A stretch of 64,000 nt of DNA from Fistulifera solaris (GCA_030295235.1 AP026136.1:372001-436000), one strand, 5' to 3'; positions 1 through 11,868 are shown, counted from the stretch's first letter. Numbers and translations: made by a program. The notes: generated from the sequence alone by a model not told the origin.

Positions 1-2668
1 TTTACAACGGTTATGATTAAATTGCTCAGAGGTCGTGTATAATATTTTTCTTGACAGGGTTTGGCGAAAGCGGCCAGTTGATGATTGCGTCTTGAGGAGG
101 AGTGATCAGACGAGAATAGGGGAGGCCTTGTCATCGATAGTATCTTGTATTTGCGCCCTCGGTGAGTGATGATTGCTCCCGGATGGGCATGGTAAAACAC
201 CCTTGAGTACGGTAAAGTGTCGATGACGGCAGCTTCGTCGTGAACACAATCCATCCTTCCTTGTTGGCCATAATGTGAAATGTCAACTACGAGGTAGTTG
301 ATTGGTTCAATCGATCTTAAAGAAACTGTCGACCATGCTCTTGATAAGCTGCGGTGAGCTCGTAAAACGAATCCAGAGACTACACCAGAAGTGGGCTCCT
401 TAATAAGCGATCCCAGTAACACGAGCGCTTCAGCTGCTTTCAAATACATCTCTTTCCCACCGAATAACTCCCAATCACTCATGATGGGCGATGCAGTGTC
501 CGACAAATCGGTAACGGGGTTCTCACCAGTGAGTGGGAACTCATTAGCTGCACAGATCATGTGACCTTGTAGCAATGCAATCGTCGTCATCGGGGAAGTT
601 GTGCTTTCGAGGACAACGGCGTCAACTCCTTTCCCTAGTAGCGTTTTCGGATGACGCCAAATGTATTGCTCTGTTACGGAACCAAAGCAAATCATCACAG
701 AAAGAGATGGTGTCCGATGGAGCCCACGTCCTGCACGCCCCGCTTGCTGCATGAGGCTTGTGTGTGAAGATGGGTAACCGCAATGTAAAGTAACGTCGAT
801 TGCTCCGACGTCCACACCAAGCTCAAGTGCGTTTGTGCTTATTACTCCAAGTAAATGGTTAGAAAACAATTTCCTTTCTATTTCCCGGCGTTCTTTTAGA
901 GTATAACCACCACGGTAAGATTCGATCTTTTGACAATCTTTTTCTCCTAAAATTTTGCTTGCCTTCTCAAACACCCATTCAACCAAATTTCTTGTCTTGC
1001 AGAAAACAATACATCTAACTCCTTTTTGTACCAGTCGTGCGAACAAGAGTGCCGTTTCATCCGCAGCGTGTCGCCTAGTGAAATTGGGTAGCCTTGAACT
1101 GCCTTCCCGTTCTCGTACAACAGGATCGGAGAGATCCGCTTCGCGTATAAACTTATGAGTTTCATTCACCTCTTCGCTTGTATGTCTCCTGTGAAGCACT
1201 GCTTGTACTCGACCATCCATATGGCGCCACAACAAGGGAGGATTCCAAACGAAAAAATGCTTCGCTGCCCTTGGTGAGCCATCGTCTACAATTACTGTAA
1301 CTTCATCGTCACCCACTGGACAGAGTCTCCGAAAGTGTATTTCTGGCTGGGTCAAAGTCGCCGATGCACACACAAACGTCACTTTTTCACATCGTCCACT
1401 GGCAGCGACAACGCGAATCAGCCGCCTCAAGATCATTGCAACGTGTGCACCGAAGACACCATCATAGTATGGGCCTCATCCAGAACCACATACCGCAACC
1501 TTGACAACCAACGTTTGAAGATTTCGTCCTTCGAAGAAAGCAAGGAGGCATGTATAGTGTCTGGATTCGTGAGCAAGATTTTCGCAGTCTCAACTATACT
1601 ACAACGCCGCGACATTGGCGAGTCTCCATCTAAAGTAGCAGGAGAGACCTGGTCTAGCAATGAGTCATCGAGAGTAGATTGCAGCTTAATCAACTGGTCC
1701 TGTGCCAAGGCTTTCGTGGGGAAGATAACAAGACTTGTTTCTCCCTGTGTAACTGCGGCACTCGTCACCGGCAACCAAAAACAAAGAGACTTCCCTGATC
1801 CAGTTCCTGTACAGATTGCCGTATGTTGTCTGTGCAAAAGTGTTGACTCGATAGCCCGTGACTGATGAGAAAACAATTTCCGGTTGTTGAGTTGATAGGA
1901 TTTGAGTACAGAGGAAGAAATCTTCTCAATACATGCGGTGGACAGATCAGCATATACTGCTTCCTGAGCTGGGAGAGACTCAGCCCAAGCAAGTTGGCCC
2001 GGTAGTATATGCTCGACAACTGGATTAGAGTCTATTGATGGGTTTGATTCTGAATCGGAACTGAGATAATCCAGTTGAAAGTGCAGGTGGAAGGCTTCAC
2101 GTGCTACACGCTCGGTGTCTTGCTTTACTAATGATACTTGAGGTATCTGTGAAGATGGAGCGGTTCTTACGACAAAAGCTTGCTCAGTCACCTTACTTGG
2201 CCTCGAAGATTGATTCAGTTTCTTTTGTCGACTTTTCTTTGTCGCGGCGTTTCTTTCTTTGAGTATCTTTTTTAGAGCAGCGACGCGACGTTTGGCAGCC
2301 GTTTTGGTACACCCTTGCAAGAGTGGATACTCCGAAGAAAACCCCAATTGCCAGCGACAATCGTCCCACCGAGCATCTGCTGTAGCACAGTCACCGTTGT
2401 GTTCGTCTGATGGCTTGAGAAACAAATGGAGAATGCCGATTGATGAAAGCTCTCGAATTAGCTGGAACGTTTGCTCGTCGAAACACGCCGTCGGTAAAGT
2501 CCGACGAACATTCAGTAGTGCTACACTCGTGAAACCGGTAGCCTTTGTCAAAAATTGAACAACTGGATCCAAGAGTTGCAACGTTTTCATCAGAGCGTGC
2601 TCCTCAACAGAATTTTCTGTTGCACTTGTTGCGGTGGCATCGGGCGGAGGCGAAGTAAGTGAGGCCAT
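1..2668 (-). CDS. HRQ1: HRQ1/MrfA-type superfamily 2 DNA helicase (3' end outside window)
   Basis: The reading frame starts at ATG 2668 and runs off the left edge. Walker A ATGSGKSLCFW (about residue 290), then the Walker B box LDEAH, then YDGVFGAHVAMILRRL, the family signature after motif II. Further on come ELGVDVGAIDVTLHCGYP and QQAGRAGRG (motifs V and VI). This set is typical of the Hrq1/YprA(MrfA) family of 3'-5' helicases linked to DNA crosslink repair; the C-terminal Cys-cluster domain would lie outside the window. One base is missing at about 1466-1469, just after DEAH: the upstream frame stops at 1433, while the other frame continues with perfect family sequence. Error or allele cannot be told from the sequence. 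The first ~250 residues are divergent and low in recognisable motifs. Confidence 0.85.
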
Positions 2669-3169
2669 GATTCGATGGACGCTGCGCTTTAAAGCAAGAA
2701 GTGCTTAGTTCTCTAGATAGCCAAAATTCGTTTGCATGCTGAACTAAATATCTTTTTATCCTGTACAAGGTACCAGGTAGTGCTCTTAGTGGCATCATCA
2801 TTCCTCGTCGTCGCTGCATGGCGCGGAAAATAGTGTGCGCGATTGTTGCTTATTGTTGTTGAGGTGGCGCGACGGAGGGAGTTTTTAGTACCGGTTCAAC
2901 ATCATTTAGGGAGCAGGATAATTGAACCCAGAATGGAAAACGGAAACCGAAGCAACACCACCCAATTTTACTTAGTTGCAATATTCAGTTTACTGTATGC
3001 TCCTAAAGTAGTTCCATGCGCAGGTGATCCTCCGTGCGCTTTTTTTCATTTGAATTCGTATAATAGTTCATCGCAGTAACGATAAACAAAAACATCGATT
3101 GAAAGCTTCCTTTTCTGCTTGACTTAACAACAAGCCACAACAACGAGGAGCGCGCATTCTAACCGCAAT
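2669..3169. other. Intergenic, divergent 5' regions
   Basis: Lies between the starts of the helicase (minus) and the ankyrin kinase (plus), so it should hold both promoters. Short open frames here have no recognisable features. I see no repeat or RNA gene. Confidence 0.5.
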
Positions 3170-5340
3170 ATGATGGACGCAGCGACGGGTCCGAGTTTTG
3201 CAATAACGGCTGTGGAAGAGGAAGAGCCAGATTACGGTCTAATAGTCGATGAAGAACACCCGATCGAACACGACGAAATACCAGGTCCACCTTCCATGAA
3301 TCCAACTACAGATGTTATGTCAACTAGCAAGCGAATGGGATTGTCGGTCTCGCGATTTTTGTCGAACACGAATGGTATTTCAACGTCGAACGGTGCCTTG
3401 CAGAGTTCGACGTCATCCGAAACAAAGAAGGGATCCTCTCTTTCCAATTCCTTGAACCCTAAAATGCATAGACGTTTCATTTCAGCTCCTCATTTGAAAC
3501 AGATTGAATCACAAACCAAAAAGTTGTCGAGTTCCTCGAAGGATGAAATGGATTTGAGTGACACAGAGCACCGATGGTCCGGTCAAGGGATCCTGGCAAG
3601 CCGAGCAGATTTGGAACTGCCATTCGACCAATTCGCAGCGGGGTGTAATCTATTGCAAGCGGCGGCAAAAGGCTCTTTAGAGGAAGTCAAGCTTATTCTT
3701 TCTTCGGGGAAAACGCACGTTAACTTTCGAGACTACGATCGTCGAACCGCGTTGCACGTGGCCGCGTCGGAGGGACATTTGCATGTATGTCAGTACTTGG
3801 TCGAACAAAAAGGAGCTCGAATCAACCGTTCAGATCGTTGGGGTGGAAGCGCTCTGGATGACGCGCACAGACATCGCCGTTCGGAGATTATCCAGTTTCT
3901 ACGAAAGCACGGAGCTACGACAGGTAGCGGCAACCGCTCCGTCAATTTAATTGCGGCCGCGGCTGAAGGAGACGTTGACGAGGTGAACACTTTGCTACAG
4001 ATTGGGGGATCACAGCAGAAGCTTAAGTTAGACATCAACAAGGGTGACTACGACAAAGAACGGCACTCCATCTCGCATCCGGGGAAGGACATGTCGAAAT
4101 AGTCCGTCTTCTGTGTGAAGCGGGGGCCGACGTGAATGTGGAAGATCGTTGGTCTCGACGTCCGATGGACGATGCGATATCGGGCTCGCACAAGGAATGT
4201 ATTCAAATTTTGGAACGTTATGGAGGTGCAAGAGGAAGCACGAGGCCTGCAGCTGAGGAAGGTATCGACGATTCGGAGAGGCGTGTCGTTGACAACATGG
4301 AAGTCAATTTCGACGAGCTCGATTTGATTGATCGAATTGGATCTGGAGCATTCGGCGAGATTTACAAATGTCGGTGGCGTGGTACTCTGGTTGCGGCGAA
4401 GATTATTAAGAGCGCAAAAATCAGGCATGACTGGCTGAACAAGCGGATGTTGGAAGAAATCAAGCAAGGGAATGATGTCAGTACATGCATCAAGGAGATG
4501 GACGCCGCTGACCGGGATCTTAATCAGTCCGACAAAGATGAAGCCATCGCGGATTTCCGGCGAGAAATTTCGGTGTTGAAGTCCCTCAGACACCCTCACA
4601 TTGTGCTACTATTGGCCTATTCTACGACGGCAAATCATGAATGTTTGATCTCGGAGTTGATGAAGTGTTCGTTGCTTGACGTCTTCAAAGCTCACATCGT
4701 GCAGGGTACAAAGATGCAGCATCGTCAGCAAATTGCTTATGCTACCCAGCTGGCTCTGGGAATGAACTATTTGCACACTTGCAAGCCTCCCATTGTCCAC
4801 CGTGATTTGGAAACCAGGTAAGTGTCGTTAGTTGGTCGTCTAATGGCATATAGGTGTTGCATAATCCCTCTTGTCTTTTTAAATGACACCTAATTTGTTT
4901 TTTTTGTTTACGCAGCAAATCTTCTTATTGACCACTCCGGCACTTTGAAAATTAGTGACTTTGGACTATCCAAAATTCGACCAGATCCCTCGAAAAAAGA
5001 AACTGACAAATATGTGATGACAGGAGAGACCGGAAGTTACCGCTTCATGGCACCGGAGTGCTTTCGTCATGAAGAATACAATGAGACGGTCGACGTTTAT
5101 TCCTTTGCCATGATTCTCTTTTATTTGCTAGTCGGTCGCCCACCTTGGCCAAATCTTTCGGGTATTGACGCGGTCAAACGAGCTTCCGAGGACGGGGACC
5201 GGCCAAATCTTCCTCGAGATATGGACGTTCGCATGACGAATATGCTGAAGGAGTGTTGGAATGAAAACCCAAACTTAAGGCCTTCGTTTGAACAGATCAT
5301 TGAATCTTTTCCGAGTACAATCGGCTCGTTTTTAAGCTAA
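3170..5340 (+). CDS. Ankyrin-repeat protein kinase (TKL-like)
   Basis: About 690 aa after repair. Residues 1-150 are acidic and Ser-rich, without a signal peptide. Residues ~160-370 form ankyrin repeats (DYDRRTALHVAASEGHLHV; TALHLASGEGHVEIVRLL). The kinase domain follows: glycine loop IGSGAFGEIYK, VAAKII lysine, HRDLKPANLLID catalytic loop, SDFGLSK, MAPECF. The order resembles plant and stramenopile ankyrin-MAPKKK/ILK-type TKL kinases. One intron, 4818-4915, joins CCAG|CAAAT and lies inside the catalytic loop. Two single-base breaks: one base missing near 4057 (in an ankyrin repeat) and one extra G at 4809-4810; correcting both restores DLKPANLLID exactly. The substrate cannot be predicted. 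Confidence 0.85.
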
Positions 5341-5781
5341 AGAGCAGCGACACCGTATTATCGACCACAGCTGCAGCGACCTCGACCACCAATTGCTGCG
5401 TTATTTTGTAGACTTTTTCAAATAAATTTAAAACCATCATAATCAAAGGGCTGTTATCTCCGTAGGTTAGTTGACTGTGGAATGAAGGAGTCCCGAAAAG
5501 AACAAGGAACGCTTTCTTTGTGGGACTTTATAAGCTGAAGTGTACTTTAGGGTCCAATCAATTTTCGGCCAAACAATTGGCAGATGGTTTCTACTTTTGT
5601 ACTAGTGTAGCAAGTTGCAGAAGAAGATGAACTTTGTTGGAAGCTGCAAGCAGCATTCCGATCAATTTTAAAAATTCCATCATCCATCGTCATCGTCAAT
5701 ATTTCACCCATTGCCTGGTACCTTTGGTTGAGATTGATGTTGATTGTCGAATAAACACATTTTCTGCTAAATCTAATCAGA
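5341..5781. other. Intergenic: kinase 3' flank and PTOX 5' flank
   Basis: AT-rich; an AATAAA-like stretch near 5421 fits a 3' end for the kinase transcript. The open frame on the minus strand here runs antisense into PTOX and looks like a shadow. Nothing else seen. Confidence 0.4.
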
Positions 5782-6642
5782 ATGATCTTTAGATTGAATG
5801 TCACAAGGATTCCTTGGGTCCTTCTGCTGCTTTGGCGCGGAGCCGCACCTTTCACTCCAACTCTCACAGGGATTCGTCGGGACGCTTCGTCGATTCTAAA
5901 GTCGTCGAGCACCGCGGACAACTCCAACATTAAAGACGATATGCTGAACGGCCACAGACAGGTTGTGAAGACAATCAAGTCTATCCTCTTTGATAATCTC
6001 TACGCAGGAACGACCGTGGACCGCTCTTATGCTCGTTTCTACGCCCTAGAAACAATCGCACGAATGCCTTATTTTGCCTACACGAGCGTTTTGCACTTTT
6101 TAGAAACCACAGGTAAATGGCGCCAAGCGGATCGACTTGCGCTACATTTTGCGGAAACTTGGAACGAACTACACCATCTTCTGATCATGGAAGAATTGCT
6201 CACGCAAAGTAAAAACCCGACGCAGGACAAGATTCCGTTTCGTGATCGATTCGTTGCGCAGCATGTGGCTTTCTTTTATTTTTGGTTTGCCGTGGGTTTG
6301 TATTTAGTACGTCCCGATGCGGCGTATAGTCTGAATCAAGCTGTCGAAGAAGAGGCCTATGCCACGTACGATGCTTTCTTGAAGGAGCACGAGGATTATT
6401 TGAAGAGTCAGCCGGCTCCAGAAGTTGCCATCAACTACTACAACGGAAGCGGACAGGACATGTTCGACCGCATGTCAAAAACATTATTGATCGGAAAGAT
6501 TGATTGCGCAACATCATCGCGTCGAGTTGAGTGCAAGACGTTGTACGATTGCTTCGTTGCGATTCGAGACGATGAACTAGAACATAGTCAAACGATGGAG
6601 CTTCTGAAGCAAGAGCCTTTCGAGCTTGACCAGTCCGGATAA
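5782..6642 (+). CDS. PTOX: Plastid terminal oxidase (PTOX, alternative oxidase family)
   Basis: 286 aa, intact, no intron. It oxidises plastoquinol and reduces O2 to water in thylakoids (chlororespiration, carotenoid synthesis). The di-iron ligand motifs of the AOX/PTOX family are all visible: ALETIARMPY, HFAETWNELHHLL, VEEEAYATYD and IRDDELEHSQ. Features more typical of PTOX than mitochondrial AOX are LLIMEEL and PAPEVAINYY. The N-terminus has a hydrophobic segment (VLLLLWRGAAPF) followed by a basic Ser/Thr-rich stretch, fitting a signal peptide plus transit peptide. The 3' end is convergent with the next gene, only ~117 bp away. Confidence 0.95.
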   Translation: MIFRLNVTRIPWVLLLLWRGAAPFTPTLTGIRRDASSILKSSSTADNSNIKDDMLNGHRQVVKTIKSILFDNLYAGTTVDRSYARFYALETIARMPYFAYTSVLHFLETTGKWRQADRLALHFAETWNELHHLLIMEELLTQSKNPTQDKIPFRDRFVAQHVAFFYFWFAVGLYLVRPDAAYSLNQAVEEEAYATYDAFLKEHEDYLKSQPAPEVAINYYNGSGQDMFDRMSKTLLIGKIDCATSSRRVECKTLYDCFVAIRDDELEHSQTMELLKQEPFELDQSG

Positions 6643-6759
6643 TTGACCGCGATAGCGATTTCGGAAAAATAAGTTATTAATGGATTGATCTTTTTTGAAG
6701 TATGTAACAGCACATATTTTACGGAATGTATTGTAAGGGAATCGGTGGATTATTGTGAC

Positions 6760-8294
6760 TCAACGAAGGTCAATGTCATCATCTTCGAGACTCGCCTCGT
6801 CATCCTCGAAATTCAGAGCATCAAGCTCATCTTGCAGGTTTTCCGTATTCTGCACGGCGTGCTCATCTGCATCATTTTCGTAGCCCGTTTTCTGTTTCCA
6901 GTAGATCGTTAAGGGATGTTTCAGGAGCTTTCGGTGCTTCAGACTTTGTTGCTTTCTCTTTTCAGCAGACGAAGTACTTTTCGAGGGTTTCTTCTTTGAG
7001 TGTACTTCGTCGCCGGGGAGTTTCTTTCTTGCTACTCCCGACAAACGTAATTCCGTAACCAGAGTGCGCAAAGACTCGTGTAGGTTAGCCAGAGCCGCAC
7101 GGTTCGAGCCGGCAGGATCACGCGCTTCTTCGAGAGCATCACCGTCTCTGATTTTAATAGCTCGAAAGAGCTCCTCAGAGAGCTTACATTCCCTGCTAGA
7201 AAGATAAGGCGTGTTCTGACAGTGTCTGTTTAAAAAGCGTTCTTCAGCCCCAACTGGGTCACCTTGCGCTAGCATCAAGATTGTCTCTGTGCAATATGCT
7301 CGTCCCAGGGATAACGTTGACACACCATCTCGCTCCAAAAGAGTCGAGGCTGCTCCAGCGGCATAGAGCGCAGAAGGGTATTCGCCTTGCTGCACAAGCA
7401 TATGGACTACTTGTTGCAAAGGCTCATGGGAGTAAGACCGGGTCGCAATATGAGATTCGGCCAATTGTATGCTTTGAGGAGAAGCAGTCTCAACTGTTTC
7501 ATTCTCCGTGATAAATGCCGATCGACCTGTTTGGCGATAGCGTGCGTATGGGTTGAATAGATCAGGAACAAAGGCTTCAACAGCTTCTTCAAGGGCAGTG
7601 AGGGCATCTTTTGAAATCATAACTGAAGTATCGCCATTCATGTTGGTATTTCCAACAATGGAGAGTGCTGCTTTGATTTGCGTTTCTGCTGCCTTCGCTG
7701 TTTCTCCCATCTGCGTCCATGCTTCCGCAGCTTTCTTGTACATATCAGAGGCATCGCGTCGCAATTGTTCCACGTCCAAATCCTCGTCAGACTCGAGCAG
7801 AAGCTCTGCGGCTCTCGTGAAATCACTAGCTGCTGAAGCCCAAGCTTGTACGGTCATGTTACATTCTCCAGACTGCACGCGGAAAAGCCGTTCGAGACGA
7901 GGTTCTTGAGCTACCTGATAACAGTCAGCGGCACGTTTATAAAAGGTGGAGGCTGCTACTGGATCTGGTGACGTGAAAAAGCCGCGCTCCATGGCTTTGC
8001 TGGCCTTCTTTTATAATCTTCAGCCTCTTTCATTTTCGCCGCCTTCACCTCCTCGGAGATTCTGGGTTTGGCTGTCGCGCTCCGTGCCTGATACCCACGA
8101 CTCGCGGCAGACGCTGTCGAAACTGTCGGTGCCGCTGTTGACTGTGTAGCGGCGGCGTTGGTGCTTCGACATTTTGGTGCAGGTCCTTTACTAGCGGCTC
8201 CTCCAAAGAGGGCGTCGCGGTTCGCATTAGCATTCTTTTGTAACTCATAACGGCGGAAGGCTCTACTAAAACAGAATACTGCGGTGTAAAACAA
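6760..8294 (-). CDS. Gamma-SNAP-like protein (SNAP/TPR superfamily)
   Basis: About 511 aa after repair, longer than animal gamma-SNAP (~310). The alpha-helical repeats begin at AMERGFFTSPDPVAAS; further pieces such as FYKRAADCYQVAQ, AASDFTRAAELL and ASDMYKKAAEAW have the SNAP repeat pattern. SNAPs bind SNARE complexes and recruit the NSF ATPase after membrane fusion. The C-terminal ~100 residues are Lys/Ser-rich and end acidic (EDDDIDLR). One base is missing at 8004-8012 (AAGAAGG on the coding strand); repair gives DYKR-K-ASKAMERG. The N-terminus is uncertain: an Ala/Thr-rich stretch precedes the domain, and the ATG at 8294 may not be the real start, because another ATG at 8248 lies one frame away. 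Confidence 0.7.
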
Positions 8295-8843
8295 AGTTGT
8301 CGTAGGTGAATGAAGACTAGAAAAACAAAAACAAATTTCGTCTAGTTTGGAAGCAGATTGTTATTATTCTCGTTTTGCCTCGCATGGTCATCACACGCAT
8401 AAAATAGGCGTCGCAATAAAAAAAACGCTTGGATTAAGTCACGAATCACGAACACGAATCCCGAAAATGAGTTTATCAAGCGGCTCCAGCTATACCAGAA
8501 GTCAACAAGGGCCATTATATTAGAAACGCATCAACTAGTTCAAGCAAGATTTCAAGACACTCAAATACAACACTGGAAATAAATAATTCGTTTTGATGTC
8601 TCATAAAACCGTATCGAGTATGATTACGTGCCTGGTATGAAGTCTAGACTACTACAGAGTAAATAAACAGAGGGTGCGGCTAAGGATTCAATAGAAATTG
8701 ACAATGACCATGTTAATTTCATCTAATAGCCACAAACTTATCCTGTCGATCCTGTTCTGTGAAATAGCGTAATGTTCACACCCTTCGCAGCCCCAATTCA
8801 AGCTAACATCCAATTACTTTGTATTAAGTGTTGAGTAAAATTA
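8295..8843. other. Intergenic
   Basis: Between the 5' end of the SNAP-like gene and the 3' end of the ArfGAP gene, both on the minus strand. AT-rich, no open frame of note, no repeat or tRNA seen. Confidence 0.4.
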
Positions 8844-11048
8844 TTAGTGAAAATCAAAAGGATTTCCCTTTGGCGATGCTGGAGACTCCATCTGCGTAGG
8901 TGACGACTGCTGGGACTGAACGCCATTGGGCTGAGGTTGAATTTGCTGCTGAACAAACATAGGACCGCCCTGGCCTTGAGGCAGCTGCTGGTGCATGAAC
9001 GCTTGATTCAGAAATTGGCCGCCGAAAGGTACTTGCATTTGGGGCATGTCCTGAACTTGTGGCATTGGTTGCTGCTGCAATTGCGGTTGAAAAGACATTT
9101 GATTTTGGTAGGATGGGGCTGACCGCTCGCTCGCTTGCATTACCGGAGCGGCGGGCGACGGAAAGGCATTAGGAGACGGAAGGGAATCACTATTGAGTTG
9201 TACCGTATCCTTGTTCAAAGCACTTGGACTAGGAATTCCAGCAAACGCATCAGAAGCATTCGGGCCTGATAGGGTTTGCGTTGCGAATGAGGGCGGATGC
9301 TGTGTTGCTGGTGGTTGCTGAATAGATGTTGGATTGCTTGAATAAGTCTCACTTGACGCGGTGCTCTTCGTGGTGCCACCAATAGTTGAAGCGATAGAAG
9401 ATGACTGAACTGGAACGGGAATGGCAGCAAATGCATCTCCGCGAGAATTCTGAGATGACAGACCTTTGGCGAATTTCAATACATTTTGTAGCTGATCGGT
9501 CGATAAAGTCTTCAACAAATCGATTACTTGGCTCAAAAGTGAGCTATCATCATCACGAGGAAACAAATCAGCATCAAGATGAGATTCATCCGTTTGCTTC
9601 TCTTTACCGTTCACATGTATGGTGTAGTAGGGCTTTAATTCATCATCAAGGTGAACTTTTACAATTTTGGCCTCTCCTGAATAACTCGTGCTTTTATAGT
9701 ACACCCTTTGTCCTTCCTTGTACTTGCCAGGATCTTTCTTCTCAGCTTTCGAACTGTCTTCCACCTGAGCTGACTTTTCTAGGTGGAAGTCCATTGCAGA
9801 AATTGCATCGGCAGCCGAAGCAGCGCTTACTGACGGCTGCAAGCCTTGACTTAACTGAGACATATTGAATGGCTGATTTTGCTGCTGAAAAGTAGGAACC
9901 ACAAGTGGCTGCAATGGTTGGTGTACGACTTGGTTCGCACCAAAGGCCTGCTGAGGAATCGCGTCTTGTAGAACATCGCCAAAATTCCCAAATTCTAGCT
10001 GACCAGATGACTGATTTATGGCAGCTGTATTGTATCCTTGGTGTTGCGGCTGAGTGATCTGCTGTGTCATGTAAGGTTGACTTAAATGCCCAAACTGCGA
10101 AGCGCCTTGCAATTCTTGTTGTGGCTGTCCCAGTGGCTGGTTTGGTACTTGTAACTGCTGCAGTGTCTGGCTTGACTGACCGTGCTGCGGCTGCACAGGC
10201 TGTTGCGCAAATGGGTCTGATACTTGCGAAGTAGGAACAATCTGTTGAAAGGGATCTGGCTGGCTTTGACGAGCCTGCGAAGAGCCGAAATCTGCCGGAA
10301 AAGCCTCTGGCTGTGCTGATGTGGGAGAGGGAAAGTTTGCGAAATTCGCTTCAAACGCAGGTTGTTCTACATTCGGAGTAGCGTTGTTGCCAAAGGCGTC
10401 CCACTGCTGTTGTTGTGTCGGTTGTTGTTGCTGTTTTCCTGAATCAAAATCCGCAAACAAGTCGACCGCCGCTTGTCGAGAAGGAGTCTTACGTTGAGGA
10501 GGAGGGGGATTGTTCGAAGAAGGTATCTGAACCACAGTCGGTTGAGGTTCCGCAGCCGCCGGTCGTTGCTGTCGTCGCTGTGCGGGCGCTTGTTGCGGTG
10601 GTTCACTACCGCCTCCTCCATACCACGCACGGTCCTTGTACTTTCGATGAATCCATGCGCGCACCATGTTAGGATCGCGATTATCCATAGGACGCCGCAG
10701 TCTTTCCGTAGACGGACTGTACCTCGCCATGTGCAAAGCATTGATCTGATCGTTGTCGGTCGCCTTGAGCTGCTCGGCTTCTTCGGCCGTGAAGCTACTG
10801 TGTCCGACGCTCTTGATGCGTGCATTCGATTCGCGATGCACACCGGCACAAGTCATGCAGATGAAAGTTCCAACTGTCAGATTGACACACGATGGCAGCT
10901 TAGAGGAGCAATCGGCGCATTTCTTATTCGCTGGTACGCGTTGGAGCTGCCGAATGACCTCATCGGGGGAAACGTTGTCCGTTTTGCGGCGGCTAGCGGT
11001 TGTGGCTCGGCGAGCTGCCCCGCTTGAGCTTCCAGGAGGCGAAAGCAT
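8844..11048 (-). CDS. AGFG/AGD14-type ArfGAP protein with Gln-rich tail
   Basis: 734 aa, intact. Residues ~30-150 carry an ArfGAP zinc finger: CADC, then CMTC sixteen residues on, followed by AGVHRESNARIKSVG, which is closer to AGFG/AGD14 proteins than to classical ArfGAP1. The family activates GTP hydrolysis on Arf GTPases in vesicle traffic. Residues ~160-430 are Pro/Gln-rich and low in complexity, with FADF and DPF-like motifs of the kind that bind adaptor or clathrin proteins. A small globular module (GQRVYYKS to KEKQTDE, about residues 440-490) interrupts the disorder, and a second Gln-rich region ends in NPFDFH. The long plus-strand open frames opposite this gene are shadows of its biased composition. 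Confidence 0.85.
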   Translation of the reverse strand: MLSPPGSSSGAARRATTASRRKTDNVSPDEVIRQLQRVPANKKCADCSSKLPSCVNLTVGTFICMTCAGVHRESNARIKSVGHSSFTAEEAEQLKATDNDQINALHMARYSPSTERLRRPMDNRDPNMVRAWIHRKYKDRAWYGGGGSEPPQQAPAQRRQQRPAAAEPQPTVVQIPSSNNPPPPQRKTPSRQAAVDLFADFDSGKQQQQPTQQQQWDAFGNNATPNVEQPAFEANFANFPSPTSAQPEAFPADFGSSQARQSQPDPFQQIVPTSQVSDPFAQQPVQPQHGQSSQTLQQLQVPNQPLGQPQQELQGASQFGHLSQPYMTQQITQPQHQGYNTAAINQSSGQLEFGNFGDVLQDAIPQQAFGANQVVHQPLQPLVVPTFQQQNQPFNMSQLSQGLQPSVSAASAADAISAMDFHLEKSAQVEDSSKAEKKDPGKYKEGQRVYYKSTSYSGEAKIVKVHLDDELKPYYTIHVNGKEKQTDESHLDADLFPRDDDSSLLSQVIDLLKTLSTDQLQNVLKFAKGLSSQNSRGDAFAAIPVPVQSSSIASTIGGTTKSTASSETYSSNPTSIQQPPATQHPPSFATQTLSGPNASDAFAGIPSPSALNKDTVQLNSDSLPSPNAFPSPAAPVMQASERSAPSYQNQMSFQPQLQQQPMPQVQDMPQMQVPFGGQFLNQAFMHQQLPQGQGGPMFVQQQIQPQPNGVQSQQSSPTQMESPASPKGNPFDFH

Positions 11049-11359
11049 GATAAGGTTTTAAAGCTAGCTTTAAAAGCAGAATAATGTTGAAATATCAAGC
11101 TCGCCACCGTCACGTTTTATATGAGTTCGATCGCGTCATCGCAGCGTTTCGCCTGCCGCCTGCGTAAAAAAGCTTTTGAACGCTTTGCGACGTTGTGACT
11201 TTTTGGACAAAAGTTCGCAAGTCACGAGCTACGACTCGTCCCTTCACTGACGAGGGACGGACGGCTGTCGCATTTTGCGCAAAACCATCGAAAACAAAAA
11301 GCAAAACTCACTATGGCGTCCTTCCTGACATTCCATATCAATGAAAGCGTGGTTAAAAC
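11049..11359. other. Divergent intergenic region, ArfGAP / DUF4602 gene
   Basis: 310 bp between two divergent starts, so probably a shared promoter region. No motif I can name with confidence. Confidence 0.4.
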
Positions 11360-11868
11360 ATGGTAAACGCTCAAACTGTAAAAGTATTACCGAAAAAGAC
11401 CTCATCAAGCCAGCGGCGGCCGGTTGTAGTGATAAGTAGCGGACAAGCATTCCCCCTTTCTGCGAAACCTTCGAAATCACCGCGCCCGCACGAGAAGCAA
11501 TCCGCACCGGCCAAGAGTAATAAGACACCCGAATTCGACTTTTCGCAAGCATCACAAGAAATAAGACACTTTGGATCCAAACAATTTGCTGGAAAATCGA
11601 AAAAGAGTACGAGGATGAGCAATACTTCAAATTGACAGGACGAAAACGAAAACAGCATCAAGTCCCCTTGCCGATTGTCCGAGGAATTAAGAAGAAAGCC
11701 GCCGAACGAGAGGCTAGGGCTCGCGAAGAAGCGAAACAAGCTGGAATTGTGCTTCCACAACCTAAGAAAGCTAAGAAGGAGTATGACAATACTTCACGAG
11801 TACACGGGCCTGCTCCTAGCGTCGGTTTTATGAAGAAGGGTATTCTTCGAGTCAAGGACAAAGTTTAA
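11360..11868 (+). CDS. DUF4602 family protein (C1orf131-like, probable ribosome biogenesis)
   Basis: 169 aa after repair. The second half shows the DUF4602 pattern: IRHFGSKQFAGK, then EYEDEQYFKLTGRKRK, HQVPLPIVRGIKKKAAERE and GIVLPQPKKAKKEY. Human C1orf131, in the same family, has been reported in small-subunit processome work, so a nucleolar role is likely by homology only. The protein is strongly basic. One A is missing in the A run at 11600-11604; the first frame otherwise ends at a TGA 11633-11635, and the second frame continues the family sequence exactly. Confidence 0.75.

Noticed and set aside
1335-1865. 176-codon plus-strand frame opposite the helicase
   Set aside because: Exactly antisense to conserved helicase motifs; no features of its own.
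10415-11061. Three plus-strand frames (85-184 codons) opposite the ArfGAP 5' half
   Set aside because: Composition mirrors the Gln/Pro-rich gene and the zinc-finger region; shadows.
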